From assembly GCF_021026345.1 (NCBI RefSeq), contig NZ_JAJNCZ010000002.1, positions 186,001-250,000 of the forward strand: a stretch of 64,000 bases of DNA, read 5' to 3'. This document shows positions 38,794 through 47,817 of the stretch, in pieces. The first letter of the stretch is position 1, and the number at the start of each line of letters is the position of its first letter. A model generated the notes under the pieces. The model did no database searches, had not been told where the DNA came from, and saw only the letters and a list, made by a program, of their open reading frames with translations. This DNA is from Rhizobium sp. GN54. Lineage in GTDB: Bacteria > Pseudomonadota > Alphaproteobacteria > Rhizobiales > Rhizobiaceae. The translations under genes were made by a program, and so were the position numbers.

Positions 38794-40215
38794 GTGGACG
38801 GATTGACCGCGTTGTCAGCAACCGAGCTTTCGGTGGCGATCCATGGCCGCAAGATCTCCTGCCGTTCGGTGATGGAGGCGTATCTGGCGCGGATCGGAGC
38901 GATCAACCCGCTCCTCAACGCGATCGTCAGCCTCAGGGACGAGGGCGAACTGATCGCCGAGGCCGAGGCGGCCGACCGGGCGCTCGCAGAGGGGCGGTCG
39001 CGCGGATGGCTGCACGGCATGCCCTTCGCCGTCAAGGATCTCTCCGAAGCCCGTGGGATCCGCTGCACCTACGGCTCGCGGATCTATCGCGATTTCGTGC
39101 CGGATCATGACGACATCCATGTCGAGCGCATCCGCGCGGCCGGCGCCATCGTCATCGGCAAGACCAATGCGCCGGAGATGGGGCTCGGCTCGCATACCTA
39201 CAACGACGTCTTCGGCGCGACGCGCAATCCCTACGACGTGATGAAGAGCGCCGGCGGCTCGTCCGGCGGTGCGGCGGCGGCGCTGGCGGCCCGGCTCGTG
39301 CCCGTCGCCGACGGCAGCGACATGATGGGATCGCTGCGCAATCCGGCAGCCTTCAACAACGTCATCGGTTTCCGCCCGAGCTTCGGCCGCGTGCCCTCGC
39401 TCGGCAACGAACTTTATCTCGGCCAGCATGCGGTGAACGGGCCGATGGGGCGCTCGGTCGCAGACGTCGCCGCGCTGCTTGCGATCCAGGCGGGCCATGA
39501 CGCCCGCGATCCGCTGTCGCTGCCGACGGAAGATCTTGCGCCGGGCAGGGCCCGCGACGTCTCCGCGGCGAGGATCGGCTGGCTCGGCGACCATGGCGGC
39601 CACCTGCCTTTCGAGCCCGGCGTGCTGGAGCTCTGCCGTTCGGCGCTCGAGGTCCTGGCCGCGCTCGGCGCCGCCGTTGCCGAGGTGCCGGCGGGCTTCG
39701 ACATGGACCGCCTCTGGTGGGGGTGGAAAACCTACCGCCACTTCCTCGTCGCATCCGCGCAGGCGGCCGATCATGCCGATCCCGATCGGCGGGCGATGAT
39801 GAAGCCGGAAATGATCTGGGAGATCGAGAACGGGCTCGCGCTGTCGGCCGGCGAGATCGCCGCGGCGTCTGCGGTCCGCAGCGACTGGTACCGGCATGTG
39901 CTGGCGCTGTTCGAGCGCTACGACTTTCTGGTGCTGCCGTCGGCGCAGGTCTTTCCGTTCGACGTGGAGACGCACTGGCCACGGTCGATCGCGGGCAGGG
40001 CGATGGACACCTACCATCGCTGGATGGAGGTGGTGATCGGGCCGACCATGGCCGGGCTGCCCGTCGCCGCCATGCCGGCCGGCTTCGGCCCGGAAGGCTT
40101 GCCCGCCGGCATCCAGATCATCGGGCCGCCGCGTGCCGACAGGGCGGTGCTGCAGGTCGCTGCCGCCTACGAGGCGCTGGCCGACTGGACCGGACGGGCA
40201 CCCGACATCGGCTGA
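38794..40215 (+). CDS. Amidase (amidase-signature family)
   Basis: A 473-residue amidase. The Ser-cisSer-Lys triad is present: Lys in GMPFAVKDLSEARG, the cis-Ser in KSAGGSSGGAAAALAA and the nucleophile Ser in GSDMMGSLRNPAAFNN. The usual GG before the nucleophile is MG here, a small departure from the consensus. The substrate is unknown; relatives hydrolyse carbon-nitrogen amide bonds of small molecules. The start is GTG 38794 with GAGAGGAAGG upstream; no ATG is in frame nearby. The gene begins only 36 bases after the MITE-like element, so the element may affect its expression. Confidence 0.9.
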   Translation: MDGLTALSATELSVAIHGRKISCRSVMEAYLARIGAINPLLNAIVSLRDEGELIAEAEAADRALAEGRSRGWLHGMPFAVKDLSEARGIRCTYGSRIYRDFVPDHDDIHVERIRAAGAIVIGKTNAPEMGLGSHTYNDVFGATRNPYDVMKSAGGSSGGAAAALAARLVPVADGSDMMGSLRNPAAFNNVIGFRPSFGRVPSLGNELYLGQHAVNGPMGRSVADVAALLAIQAGHDARDPLSLPTEDLAPGRARDVSAARIGWLGDHGGHLPFEPGVLELCRSALEVLAALGAAVAEVPAGFDMDRLWWGWKTYRHFLVASAQAADHADPDRRAMMKPEMIWEIENGLALSAGEIAAASAVRSDWYRHVLALFERYDFLVLPSAQVFPFDVETHWPRSIAGRAMDTYHRWMEVVIGPTMAGLPVAAMPAGFGPEGLPAGIQIIGPPRADRAVLQVAAAYEALADWTGRAPDIG

Positions 40216-40322
40216 TCCTTGCGGGCGTGGCACCGGGCTTTGTGATTTGTCCGTCGTGCCGCGCGGACGTATCCTTGCCGTTTCGCGGTCGCGCGCCGGC
40301 CGCCGGGCACCGGGAGGGACCC

Positions 40323-40526
40323 ATGGGACGCAGATATATCGACTGCCGGGAATTTCCGAGCGACATGAAGTGCACGATCGCCATCTCCGCCGACAGCGAG
40401 GAGGAGCTGATCGACGCCGCCGTGCTGCATGCGGTGTACAATCATGGAGAGCACGATACGCCGGCCTTCCGCGCCGAGATCCGCAAGGCGATCCATGACG
40501 GCATGCCGCCGATGAAGGTGGCCTGA
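40323..40526 (+). CDS. DUF1059-like small protein
   Basis: A 67-residue protein with the DUF1059 layout: a Cys near the N-terminus (YIDCREFP), a beta strand KCTIAISADSEEELIDAAVL, then HAVYNHGEHDT and a terminal RKAIHDGM helix. Function unknown. A strong GGGAGGG lies five bases before the ATG at 40323. The open frame extends far upstream in the shadow of the amidase, but that part is not coding. Confidence 0.8.
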   Translation: MGRRYIDCREFPSDMKCTIAISADSEEELIDAAVLHAVYNHGEHDTPAFRAEIRKAIHDGMPPMKVA

Positions 40527-41008
40527 GGCACTGTTGTGGGCCGAACTCGGCTCGTCCGCCTGTCGAGTGGCGACAAGGCGAACGGCCTCCCCGCGTGCGC
40601 GGATGATCGCCGTCTCGTCCGCCGTGTGTCTGCCAGCCAGGCCGGCTTCCGCACTAACCTGCCCACTCCCTTTCGTTAGCAGATAAAGCAATTCGCCATT
40701 GCGAAGCTGCCCGGATTTCGCGCGCCCGCAGAATATTTTCTGCAGCGTTCTTCCTTGCGGAGGCTGTTGAAAATACTGGACGATTCCGGCCTCTGCACAG
40801 GCATCCAAGCCGTGCTGCCGGCGTTTTCTGAAACGCCGTAAAGGATTTGCTTACCATAGTTTGACAGCATTTCGGTCATTGTTTCGACCAGCGTGCATGG
40901 CACGGGGCGCCGAGAAAGACGGCGCTGCGACGCCATCGGGCCGGTCCCGGCGACAATCCGTTCGATTGGCGCCGGATCGAGTAACCAGTAGTTTGGGTAA
41001 CGGGTATC
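40527..41008. other. Intergenic region before the DUF2778 gene (482 bp)
   Basis: No supported gene on either strand. The stretch around 40850-40870 is AT-richer and contains TTTGACA, possibly part of a promoter for the next gene, but no matching -10 could be picked. I see no repeat or structured RNA. Confidence 0.5.
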
Positions 41009-42205
41009 ATGGCGTCATCTGTCGTTGCGTGCGGTGAAATTCCTTCCCGTTCCCGGGGCGGCTCCTTCTTCAAGACCACGCGCGGCATGCTCTTCGGCGC
41101 ATTCGCCGCCTGCCTTTCGGTCGCTGCCGGTGCCTGGGTCTCCGGCGCGCTCGCCACGGTCCAGGCGACGGCTTCTCCGGCGGCGGCTGCCAAGCAGGGG
41201 CGGCTGCAGGCCTCCCTCGACATGCCGAAGCTGGCGCAGAAGGCGCCGGTCGAGCGCAATATCCGCATCAAGAAGTTCTCCCGGTTGTCGAAGACCCCGG
41301 CTGATCAGCTCTGGCCCGCCGGCCTCACTGTTGCGGTCATCAAGGACCACTATGACCGGCGCGCCGTCCTTGCTGCGGCGAAGATCGAGCGCGAGACGGC
41401 AAGGAAGGCGCAGGCCTACGCGCTGGCCGCGTCCTCGCGGGCCGAGGCCAGCACGACGACCGGGACCGTGGCTGCGGCAAACGTCGCCGTGCAGCCGACG
41501 CTGGTCTCGGCGCTGGTCGATCCGGGCGCGGCGCGTCCATCGCTCGACAAGCCCTTCAACCTGGTGCTGCCCGAGGAGGCGGCCGAACTCGGCCTGCCCG
41601 ATACGATCCCGCTGCCGGAGGCCCGGCCGAAGCGGCTGGCGAAGGTCGATGACGCGGAAACCGATCGCAAGGCCGCAAAGCCCGCCGCCGCCCGGGAGCT
41701 TGCCTATGCCAGTCCCTCCCAGCTGAAGGACGACGACGAGGTGCGCGAGAAGCGGCCCGGCCTGTTCGGCAGCTTCGGCCGGAAGGCGAGGGGGCGCACC
41801 GCCTACTACGACATCTCCGCCGGGATCGTGCATCTGCCGAACGGCGAAAGGCTGGAGGCCCATTCGGGCATCGGCAAGATGCGCGACAACCCGCGATACG
41901 CCCATATGAAGATGCGCGGCCCGACGCCGCCCGGCACCTTCAAGCTGACCATGCGGGAGAAGCGGTTCCATGGCGTCGAGGCCCTGCGCATGACGTCCGT
42001 CGACGGCCGGCACCCGCTCGGCCGGACAGGGCTTCTGACGCATTCCTACCTGCTCGGCCCGAACGGCAATTCGCATGGCTGCGTGGCGTTCAGGAACTAT
42101 CCGCGCTTCCTCGCCGCCTTCAAGCGGGGCGAGATCGACACGCTGGTGGTCGTGCCCAGCATCGGCAGTTCGAAGCTGGCTTCGCTGTTCGGCAGACGAA
42201 TCTGA
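41009..42205 (+). CDS. L,D-transpeptidase-like envelope protein (DUF2778)
   Basis: A 398-residue protein with one membrane anchor or signal helix (about residues 25-52: GMLFGAFAACLSVAAGAWVS) and a long Ala/Lys-rich linker. The C-terminal DUF2778 domain carries the L,D-transpeptidase-like catalytic motif in HSYLLGPNGNSHGCVAFRNY (His, Ser, His, Gly, Cys), preceded by GIGKMRDNPRYAHMKMRGPTPPG. It would act on peptidoglycan in the periplasm. Rhizobiales grow at the pole with 3-3 crosslinks, for which many such enzymes are present. The exact reaction is inferred. Confidence 0.85.
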   Translation: MASSVVACGEIPSRSRGGSFFKTTRGMLFGAFAACLSVAAGAWVSGALATVQATASPAAAAKQGRLQASLDMPKLAQKAPVERNIRIKKFSRLSKTPADQLWPAGLTVAVIKDHYDRRAVLAAAKIERETARKAQAYALAASSRAEASTTTGTVAAANVAVQPTLVSALVDPGAARPSLDKPFNLVLPEEAAELGLPDTIPLPEARPKRLAKVDDAETDRKAAKPAAARELAYASPSQLKDDDEVREKRPGLFGSFGRKARGRTAYYDISAGIVHLPNGERLEAHSGIGKMRDNPRYAHMKMRGPTPPGTFKLTMREKRFHGVEALRMTSVDGRHPLGRTGLLTHSYLLGPNGNSHGCVAFRNYPRFLAAFKRGEIDTLVVVPSIGSSKLASLFGRRI

Positions 42206-42472
42206 GGTTGCCCGAGCCGTTCGCAGATCGGTGAAACCCGCTGCGGCGCCCGCAATGCGGCTCCAGCTCTTTGCGCCGACAAGCATCGCCGCCGGCCGGG
42301 ACATGGCCGGGGCCGGCGGAACTTTCTGGCTCGTTGCGTTCTTCCGGCGACGCTCACGCGTTGAAAGCGCCTGCATGTGCAGCGTCGCGCACGGACCTGC
42401 CCGCACAGGTGCCGTGCCCGCATGCGATCCCGTATCCGGACGGGCTTCGCCCGCGCCCGGACGATGAGGGCG

Positions 42473-42907
42473 CTATGCCATGAACAGCCGGCGCAGCACG
42501 GCAAAGAAGCCCAGGGGCTTCGGTGCCAGCACGGCCCGGATCTGTGCCGCTGCCGTTCCGGCACTCACGGCCGATCCGTAGTGGCAATAGCAGATGACCT
42601 CGTGCAGTTCGTCGTCGGACAGCTCGAAGAACCGCCGTGCCTCGCCATAGGTGTCGTCGGCCAGGCCAGCCGTGCGCAGCACCGGATCGGCGAAGGCCAC
42701 CGAGATCGGCGAGCCGTCGCCGCGCATGGCGTTGCGGACGCTCGGCGACTGGTGCTCCGTCTGGCGCAGCGTCGACAAGTGCCAATGCGGGTTCTTCTCA
42801 AGGAGTTCCGCCCAACGCTCGAGGCGCTCGGTGCGCGTCAAGGTCTGAGCCGGAAAGGTCTCGACTTCTGCAACAAGCCGCAGTTGTTCTACTGTTTGAT
42901 GCTTCAT
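42473..42907 (-). CDS. Hypothetical protein (144 aa)
   Basis: A soluble protein I do not recognise. It starts MKHQTVEQLRLVAEVETFPA, is rich in charged residues, contains TRTERLERWAELLEKNPHWH and a Cys-containing helix ELHEVICYCHYGSAVSAGTAA, and ends in a basic hydrophobic tail FFAVLRRLFMA. GGGAG upstream of the ATG at 42907 supports the start. It is divergent from the unknown gene at 43161, and both stand apart from conserved blocks. Confidence 0.7.
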   Translation of the reverse strand: MKHQTVEQLRLVAEVETFPAQTLTRTERLERWAELLEKNPHWHLSTLRQTEHQSPSVRNAMRGDGSPISVAFADPVLRTAGLADDTYGEARRFFELSDDELHEVICYCHYGSAVSAGTAAAQIRAVLAPKPLGFFAVLRRLFMA

Positions 42908-43160
42908 CTTGGACTCCCATTTGAGGATGGATGTTCCTTCCCCCAATGCTCATGCAGCCCCTCCGAGGAAGGGTGAACCCACCGGGCGCGGATGTCCAAT
43001 CACGATCGAAGATTTTCGTCGCCGGTCACTGCTTGACCCCGTCGAGCCGCAGATACGAATCCATTGGCAACCATGGGTGGATGTATATCTCTTCTTTACT
43101 ACTGGTTGCGTTCCGATCACAATCCGGTTCTGTCAACGGCGGTGGGTGCTGGAGGGAACC

Positions 43161-43997
43161 ATGCTGGATATGCTGAAAGCTGCTGTCGCAGCCTATGTCG
43201 ATTTCATCGGGCGGGTGTCGGGGGCGATGGGGCTGGGTGCATCGGAGAGCGCCGTATCCGACAAGCTCACGGACGCGATCATTGCCGGCATTTCCACCGC
43301 GGTCCTGGCCGGCATTGCCTACCTTGGTCGTGAAGCGTTTAACGCATTGCGTGCCGGGATTGAAGGAAGACGAATATTCCGATCGGCGCAGGTCCGCTAT
43401 GTTTTCGATGCGCGAATTTGGATGCGCGACTTCGAGAAGAAGTTCTGTCCGACAGAGGCCGATAAGCTGTTGGACTTGCTTGTGAACGGTGCAGACGACT
43501 TCCGGTTCAATATGGCCTCATCCAAGGACGGCGACTCCAATGAACTGATGCAATTCATTCACTGGCTGGAATCTGCAGAGATATACGCCATCCGCCAGTT
43601 CCTGACCTATGGCGAGCTGTTCGACAGCATGTGCGGTGCGATTTCGAGCGAAGGGTTTGCAAAGATTGAAGTTGGTCGCAAGCTGAGCGGGCTCATCAAG
43701 ACGATCGAAACCGGCGTTGATGCATACGGATATGCCGAGATATCGCTGTCTACGCTTGGAGAAAAACGAAATTCAGTCTCCTGGAGATATCTCCAGAAAC
43801 TCAGCGCCCTTGTTCTGAAGCTTGCTGTCTATGAGGACCGAAAGCATCTGGTGCCGCCTGCCGAGGACTTTTTCGCGGCAGCAAAATCCGCCAACCCGGT
43901 CACACAGCCCAAACACGGCTGGAGCCCGCAGGAAATTCAGCGCTTCGAGAAGAAGGCGAGGAAGAAGCTCGCGGCAGCTTTAGAAAAGCGGGGGTAG
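43161..43997 (+). CDS. Hypothetical membrane-anchored protein (278 aa)
   Basis: I do not recognise this gene. The N-terminus has an amphipathic start (MLDMLKAAVAAYVDFIGRVS) and one hydrophobic helix (residues about 42-58, IIAGISTAVLAGIAYLG). The rest is soluble and mostly helical, with a basic end (KKARKKLAAALEKRG). Its codon use is less GC-biased than that of neighbouring genes, which suggests transfer. GGAGGG at 43151-43156 supports the ATG at 43161; the frame is open upstream but without a site. It might be a lone accessory or defence-type gene, but nothing in the sequence proves it. Confidence 0.7.
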   Translation: MLDMLKAAVAAYVDFIGRVSGAMGLGASESAVSDKLTDAIIAGISTAVLAGIAYLGREAFNALRAGIEGRRIFRSAQVRYVFDARIWMRDFEKKFCPTEADKLLDLLVNGADDFRFNMASSKDGDSNELMQFIHWLESAEIYAIRQFLTYGELFDSMCGAISSEGFAKIEVGRKLSGLIKTIETGVDAYGYAEISLSTLGEKRNSVSWRYLQKLSALVLKLAVYEDRKHLVPPAEDFFAAAKSANPVTQPKHGWSPQEIQRFEKKARKKLAAALEKRG

Positions 43998-44118
43998 AGG
44001 CTTGGACATTGTTGGCTCCGGCACAAACGAACTCTCTATGAAGATAGTGGAAGGTGCGGCGAGCATCAAGTCGGGCCACGCCGCGTGCTGACCCGGATAC
44101 GTCTCCAACGGCGTATCC

Positions 44119-46812
44119 TCACACCCTTTCCACGAACCCGTCGAGCACCTTCTTCTGGCCGGCGCGGTCGAAGTCGATGGTGAGCTTGTTGCCCTCGATC
44201 GAGGCGATGTTGCCGTTGCCGAACTTCAGGTGGAAGACGCGGTCGCCGACCGTGAAGCGCGAGGGCTCGGTCGTTGTCGACTTCGCGACCAGTTCGCCCT
44301 CGATGGTGCGTGCCCGCGGGCCGCTTTCGCCGTAGCCGATGCGCTCGACCGCGTGGCCGGAGCGGCTGCCCCAGTTGTCGCGGGTGGCATCGGTCTTGTT
44401 CTGTTGGGCGCGGCGCCAGCCGGGGGTGGAATAGGCGTTCTGGAACGGCTCCTGCTTGTCGAAGCGCGACTGGCCGTAGCCGCCGCGCCCGCCGTAGCCG
44501 CCATAGGATTGCTCGCTCTCGGCGACCTCGACATGGGCCTCGGGCAGTTCGTCGAGAAAGCGCGAGGGGATGGTCGACTGCCAGAGGCCGTGGATGCGGC
44601 GGTTGGAGACGAACCAGATGTGGCAGTTGCGCTTGGCGCGGGTGAGGCCGACATAGGCGAGGCGGCGCTCCTCCTCCAGCCCCGAGCGGCCGCCCTCGTC
44701 GAGCGCGCGCTGGTGCGGGAACAGGCCTTCCTCCCAGCCGGGCAGGAACACCGTCTCGAATTCCAGCCCCTTGGCCGAATGCAGCGTCATGATCGAGACG
44801 GCGTCGAGGTCCTCGTTCTGCTCGGCGTCCATGACGAGCGAGACGTGCTCGAGGAAGCCGCGCATGCTTTCGAACTGCTCCATCGAGCGGATCAGTTCCT
44901 TCAGGTTCTCCAGTCGTCCGGGGGCTTCCGCCGACTTGTCGTTCTGCCACATCGCCGTGTAGCCGCTCTCGTCGAGGATCTGCTCGGCAAGCTCGGTGTG
45001 CGGGGTGTTCTCCAGCAGTTCGGACCAGCGCTTGAAGTCGGCGACGACGTCGAACAGCGCCTTGCGCGCCTTCGGCTTCAGCTCGTCGGTCTCGACGATG
45101 TCGCTCGCTGCCGCCAGCATCGGGATGTCGCGGGCGCGGGCATAGTCGTGCAGGTTGCGGATCGTGGTGTCGCCGAGACCGCGTTTGGGCGTGTTGACGA
45201 TGCGCTCGAAGGCAAGGTCGTCGGCCGGCTGGCAGACGAGGCGGAAATAGGCCATGGCGTCGCGGATCTCGAGCCGCTCGTAGAAGCGCGGGCCGCCGAT
45301 GACGCGGTAGTTGAGGCCGAGGGTGACGAAACGGTCTTCGAATTCGCGCATCTGAAAGGAGGCGCGCACCAGGATTGCCATGTCGTTGAGGTTGTGGCGC
45401 CGGCCGTTCCTATCCGGCCGCTGCAGGCTCTCGATCGTCTCGCCGACGGCGCGGGCTTCCTCCTCCGAATCCCAGGCGGCGTGGACGACGACCTTGCCGT
45501 CTTCCGGATCGTGGCGGTCGGTGAACAGTGTCTTGCCGAGTCGGCCCTCGTTGTGGGCGATCAGGTGGCCGGCGGCACCCAGGATATGGGCGGTGGAGCG
45601 GTAGTTGCGCTCCAGCTTGATGACCTTGGCGCCGGGGAAATCCTTCTCGAAGCGCAGGATGTTGTCCACCTCGGCGCCGCGCCAGCCATAGATCGACTGG
45701 TCGTCGTCGCCGACGCAGCAGATATTTATCTGCTGCTTTTCGTTTGCGCTCACGCTGTCGCCGCTGCGCGGCTCGCTCCGCGGGGGCGCGCCATCAGGCG
45801 CGACGGCCGCTTGGCCTTGCCGTCCTTCGGACGGATAGGCGCCTACTTCATCCCATGGCCCGGAATTCGGCGCGGCCTGTCCCTCCCCCTCGTGGGGAGG
45901 GGTTGGGGAGGGGTTTTTCCTCGCGGATGACCGTTGCGCCAGCAACCGCAGCCACATGTACTGGGCGGTGTTGGTGTCCTGGTACTCGTCGACGAGGATG
46001 TAGCGGAACTTGTTGTGGTAGTCCTTCAGGATGTCCGGATTGGTGCGCAGGATGCGGATCGGGTGCAGCAGCAGGTCGCCGAAGTCGCAGGCGTTCAGCG
46101 TCTTCAGGCGGTTCTGGTAGGCGGCGTAGAGTTCGCGGCCCTTGCTGTTGGCGAAGGCGCGGGCGTCGCCTTCGGGGATCTGGGCCGGATCGAGCCCCTT
46201 GTTCTTCCAGGTGTCGATCATGCCGGCGAACTGCTTGGCCGTCCAGCGCTTGTCGTCCAGCCCTTCGGCCTGGATGATCTGCTTGATCAGGCGGACGACG
46301 TCGTCGGTGTCGAGGATGGTGAAGTCGGAGCGCAGCCCGGCCAGTTCGGCATGACGGCGCAAGAGCTTGACGCCGATCGAGTGGAAGGTTCCGAGCCAGG
46401 GCATGCCTTCGACGGCGCCGCCGACGAGCAGGCCGATGCGCTCCTTCATCTCGCGGGCGGCCTTGTTGGTGAAGGTGACGGCGAGGATCTGCGAGGGATA
46501 GGCGCGGCCGGTCGCCAGAATATGGGCGATGCGGGTCGTCAGCACGCGGGTCTTGCCGGTGCCGGCGCCGGCGAGGACGAGCACCGGGCCGTCCAGCGTC
46601 TCGACCGCCTCGCGCTGCTCCGGGTTCAGGCCGGAGAGATAGTCGGGCACGCGGTGCTGGTCGCGGGCGGCCATGGCGCGCGCGGCGATGCCGCCGCCTG
46701 CGGGACTGCCGCCCGGGGTCCTGTTGCCGGAACCGGGTGTCGGGGCAGGGGTCTTCTTCAGCGCCGGATCGTCGTCGTCGAAGAAGGGAATGTCGTCGTA
46801 ACCGCTCATCAT
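44119..46812 (-). CDS. uvrD: DNA helicase II (UvrD/PcrA) with in-frame repeat insertion
   Basis: A superfamily 1 helicase acting in excision and mismatch repair. Walker A GAGTGKT lies near residue 83, DEYQDTN (Walker B) near 275, then GDDDQSIYGWRGAEVDNILRF, LERNYRS, TLHSAKGLEFETVFLPG, and LAYVGLTRAK. An N-terminal low-complexity tail and a C-terminal Tudor-like domain (FTVGDRVFHLKFGNGNIASI) match rhizobial homologues. At 897 residues it is longer than usual because about 65 residues are inserted between Walker B and motif III. The insert has low-complexity, repeat-derived text and is open in frame. The start ATG at 46812 follows an in-frame TTG. Confidence 0.95.
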   Translation of the reverse strand: MMSGYDDIPFFDDDDPALKKTPAPTPGSGNRTPGGSPAGGGIAARAMAARDQHRVPDYLSGLNPEQREAVETLDGPVLVLAGAGTGKTRVLTTRIAHILATGRAYPSQILAVTFTNKAAREMKERIGLLVGGAVEGMPWLGTFHSIGVKLLRRHAELAGLRSDFTILDTDDVVRLIKQIIQAEGLDDKRWTAKQFAGMIDTWKNKGLDPAQIPEGDARAFANSKGRELYAAYQNRLKTLNACDFGDLLLHPIRILRTNPDILKDYHNKFRYILVDEYQDTNTAQYMWLRLLAQRSSARKNPSPTPPHEGEGQAAPNSGPWDEVGAYPSEGRQGQAAVAPDGAPPRSEPRSGDSVSANEKQQINICCVGDDDQSIYGWRGAEVDNILRFEKDFPGAKVIKLERNYRSTAHILGAAGHLIAHNEGRLGKTLFTDRHDPEDGKVVVHAAWDSEEEARAVGETIESLQRPDRNGRRHNLNDMAILVRASFQMREFEDRFVTLGLNYRVIGGPRFYERLEIRDAMAYFRLVCQPADDLAFERIVNTPKRGLGDTTIRNLHDYARARDIPMLAAASDIVETDELKPKARKALFDVVADFKRWSELLENTPHTELAEQILDESGYTAMWQNDKSAEAPGRLENLKELIRSMEQFESMRGFLEHVSLVMDAEQNEDLDAVSIMTLHSAKGLEFETVFLPGWEEGLFPHQRALDEGGRSGLEEERRLAYVGLTRAKRNCHIWFVSNRRIHGLWQSTIPSRFLDELPEAHVEVAESEQSYGGYGGRGGYGQSRFDKQEPFQNAYSTPGWRRAQQNKTDATRDNWGSRSGHAVERIGYGESGPRARTIEGELVAKSTTTEPSRFTVGDRVFHLKFGNGNIASIEGNKLTIDFDRAGQKKVLDGFVERV
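45736..45930 (-). repeat. Repeat-like in-frame insertion inside uvrD
   Basis: About 195 bases translate to a Pro/Gly/Ser-rich segment (KNPSPTPPHEGEGQAAP onward) absent from the helicase fold. The DNA has dispersed-repeat character: CCCCTCCCCAACCCCTCCCC-type text near 45893-45914, and small palindromes GCGC...GCGC and CCGTCC/GGACGG near 45788-45835. It is a multiple of three with no stop. Boundaries are estimated from where helicase similarity stops and resumes. Confidence 0.7.
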
Positions 46813-46917
46813 GCGGCCCAATGTAGTGATTCGGGACCGAAAGGCCAGTTGCGCGTTCCTCTTTTATTCCGGTCGCCGCGGCTTGCGGGGCGACCGGATC
46901 GGAGGAAAACGGGCCGC

Positions 46918-47604
46918 CTACTGGTAGACGACGATCGGTGCGTGGTACTTCACACGGCCATAGAGGTCGATGACGTCCTGATTCATCAGGCGAACGCAGC
47001 CTGAGGAGACCGCCTTGCCGATCGAGCGCCATTCCCGGGTGCCGTGCAGGCGGTAGAGCGTGTCCTGGCCGTTCTGGAAAATGTAGAGCGCACGCGCACC
47101 GAGCGGGTTCTTCAGGCCCGGCTCCATGCCGCCGTTCTCGATGGAATATCTGGCCAGTTCCGGCTGCCGGGCGATCATCTCGTTCGGCGGCTTCCAGCGC
47201 GGCCAGGGCTGGCGCCAGTGGATGATGCCCTGGCCCTGCCAGGCGAAGCCTTCGCGGCCGATGCCGACGCCGTAGCGCATCGCCGTGCCGCCGGGTTCGA
47301 CGACGTAGAGGAAGCGGTTGGGCGTGTCGACGACGACGGTGCCTGCCGGCTCGCCGGTCGGGTCGATTACACGTTGGCGGTAGAATTTCGGGTCGATCTC
47401 CTGAAAGGGAACCGCGGGGATCAGGAAGCCGCCGTCCTCGACCGGGCCGTACATGACCTGCAATTCCGCGTCGCTCGGCGGGATGATGGGGCGGCGGGGG
47501 GCGACCGGGACGGGCGCGTTGCGGGCGGGCAGGGAGGTGGAGCAGCCTGCCAGCGCCATCGAGGCTGCTGTCAGCAGGAACGATCTCCGGGAGGTGAACG
47601 TCAT
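46918..47604 (-). CDS. YkuD-type L,D-transpeptidase lipoprotein (ErfK/YbiS family)
   Basis: A 228-residue lipoprotein; the lipobox LAGC puts the lipidated Cys at residue 21. The YkuD domain follows: VVDTPNRFLYVVEPGGTAMRY, GVGIGREGFAWQGQG, and the catalytic motif HGTREWRSIGKAVSSGCVRL with the nucleophile Cys. Such enzymes make 3-3 peptidoglycan crosslinks or attach proteins to peptidoglycan. It lies 105 bases from the uvrD start, on the same strand and downstream of it. Confidence 0.93.
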   Translation of the reverse strand: MTFTSRRSFLLTAASMALAGCSTSLPARNAPVPVAPRRPIIPPSDAELQVMYGPVEDGGFLIPAVPFQEIDPKFYRQRVIDPTGEPAGTVVVDTPNRFLYVVEPGGTAMRYGVGIGREGFAWQGQGIIHWRQPWPRWKPPNEMIARQPELARYSIENGGMEPGLKNPLGARALYIFQNGQDTLYRLHGTREWRSIGKAVSSGCVRLMNQDVIDLYGRVKYHAPIVVYQ

Positions 47605-47817
47605 TTTAGTGCAGGTCTTTCAAGGGATGGTTGGCGTGAGGTCGGAAATCCGTAACGGGATTGTCTGCGCGAACGCAAGACGGGACTGCGATCACATCTT
47701 TGTCACGGCGAACGCCGCTGCATCAAGGGAAGCAGTCCGCCAAAACCGGCTGGAGGCGCATGTCCGCGCGCCGGTGGTGCGCTTCGGCAACGCTGCTTCC
47801 AGGATCCGGCCTCGTGG

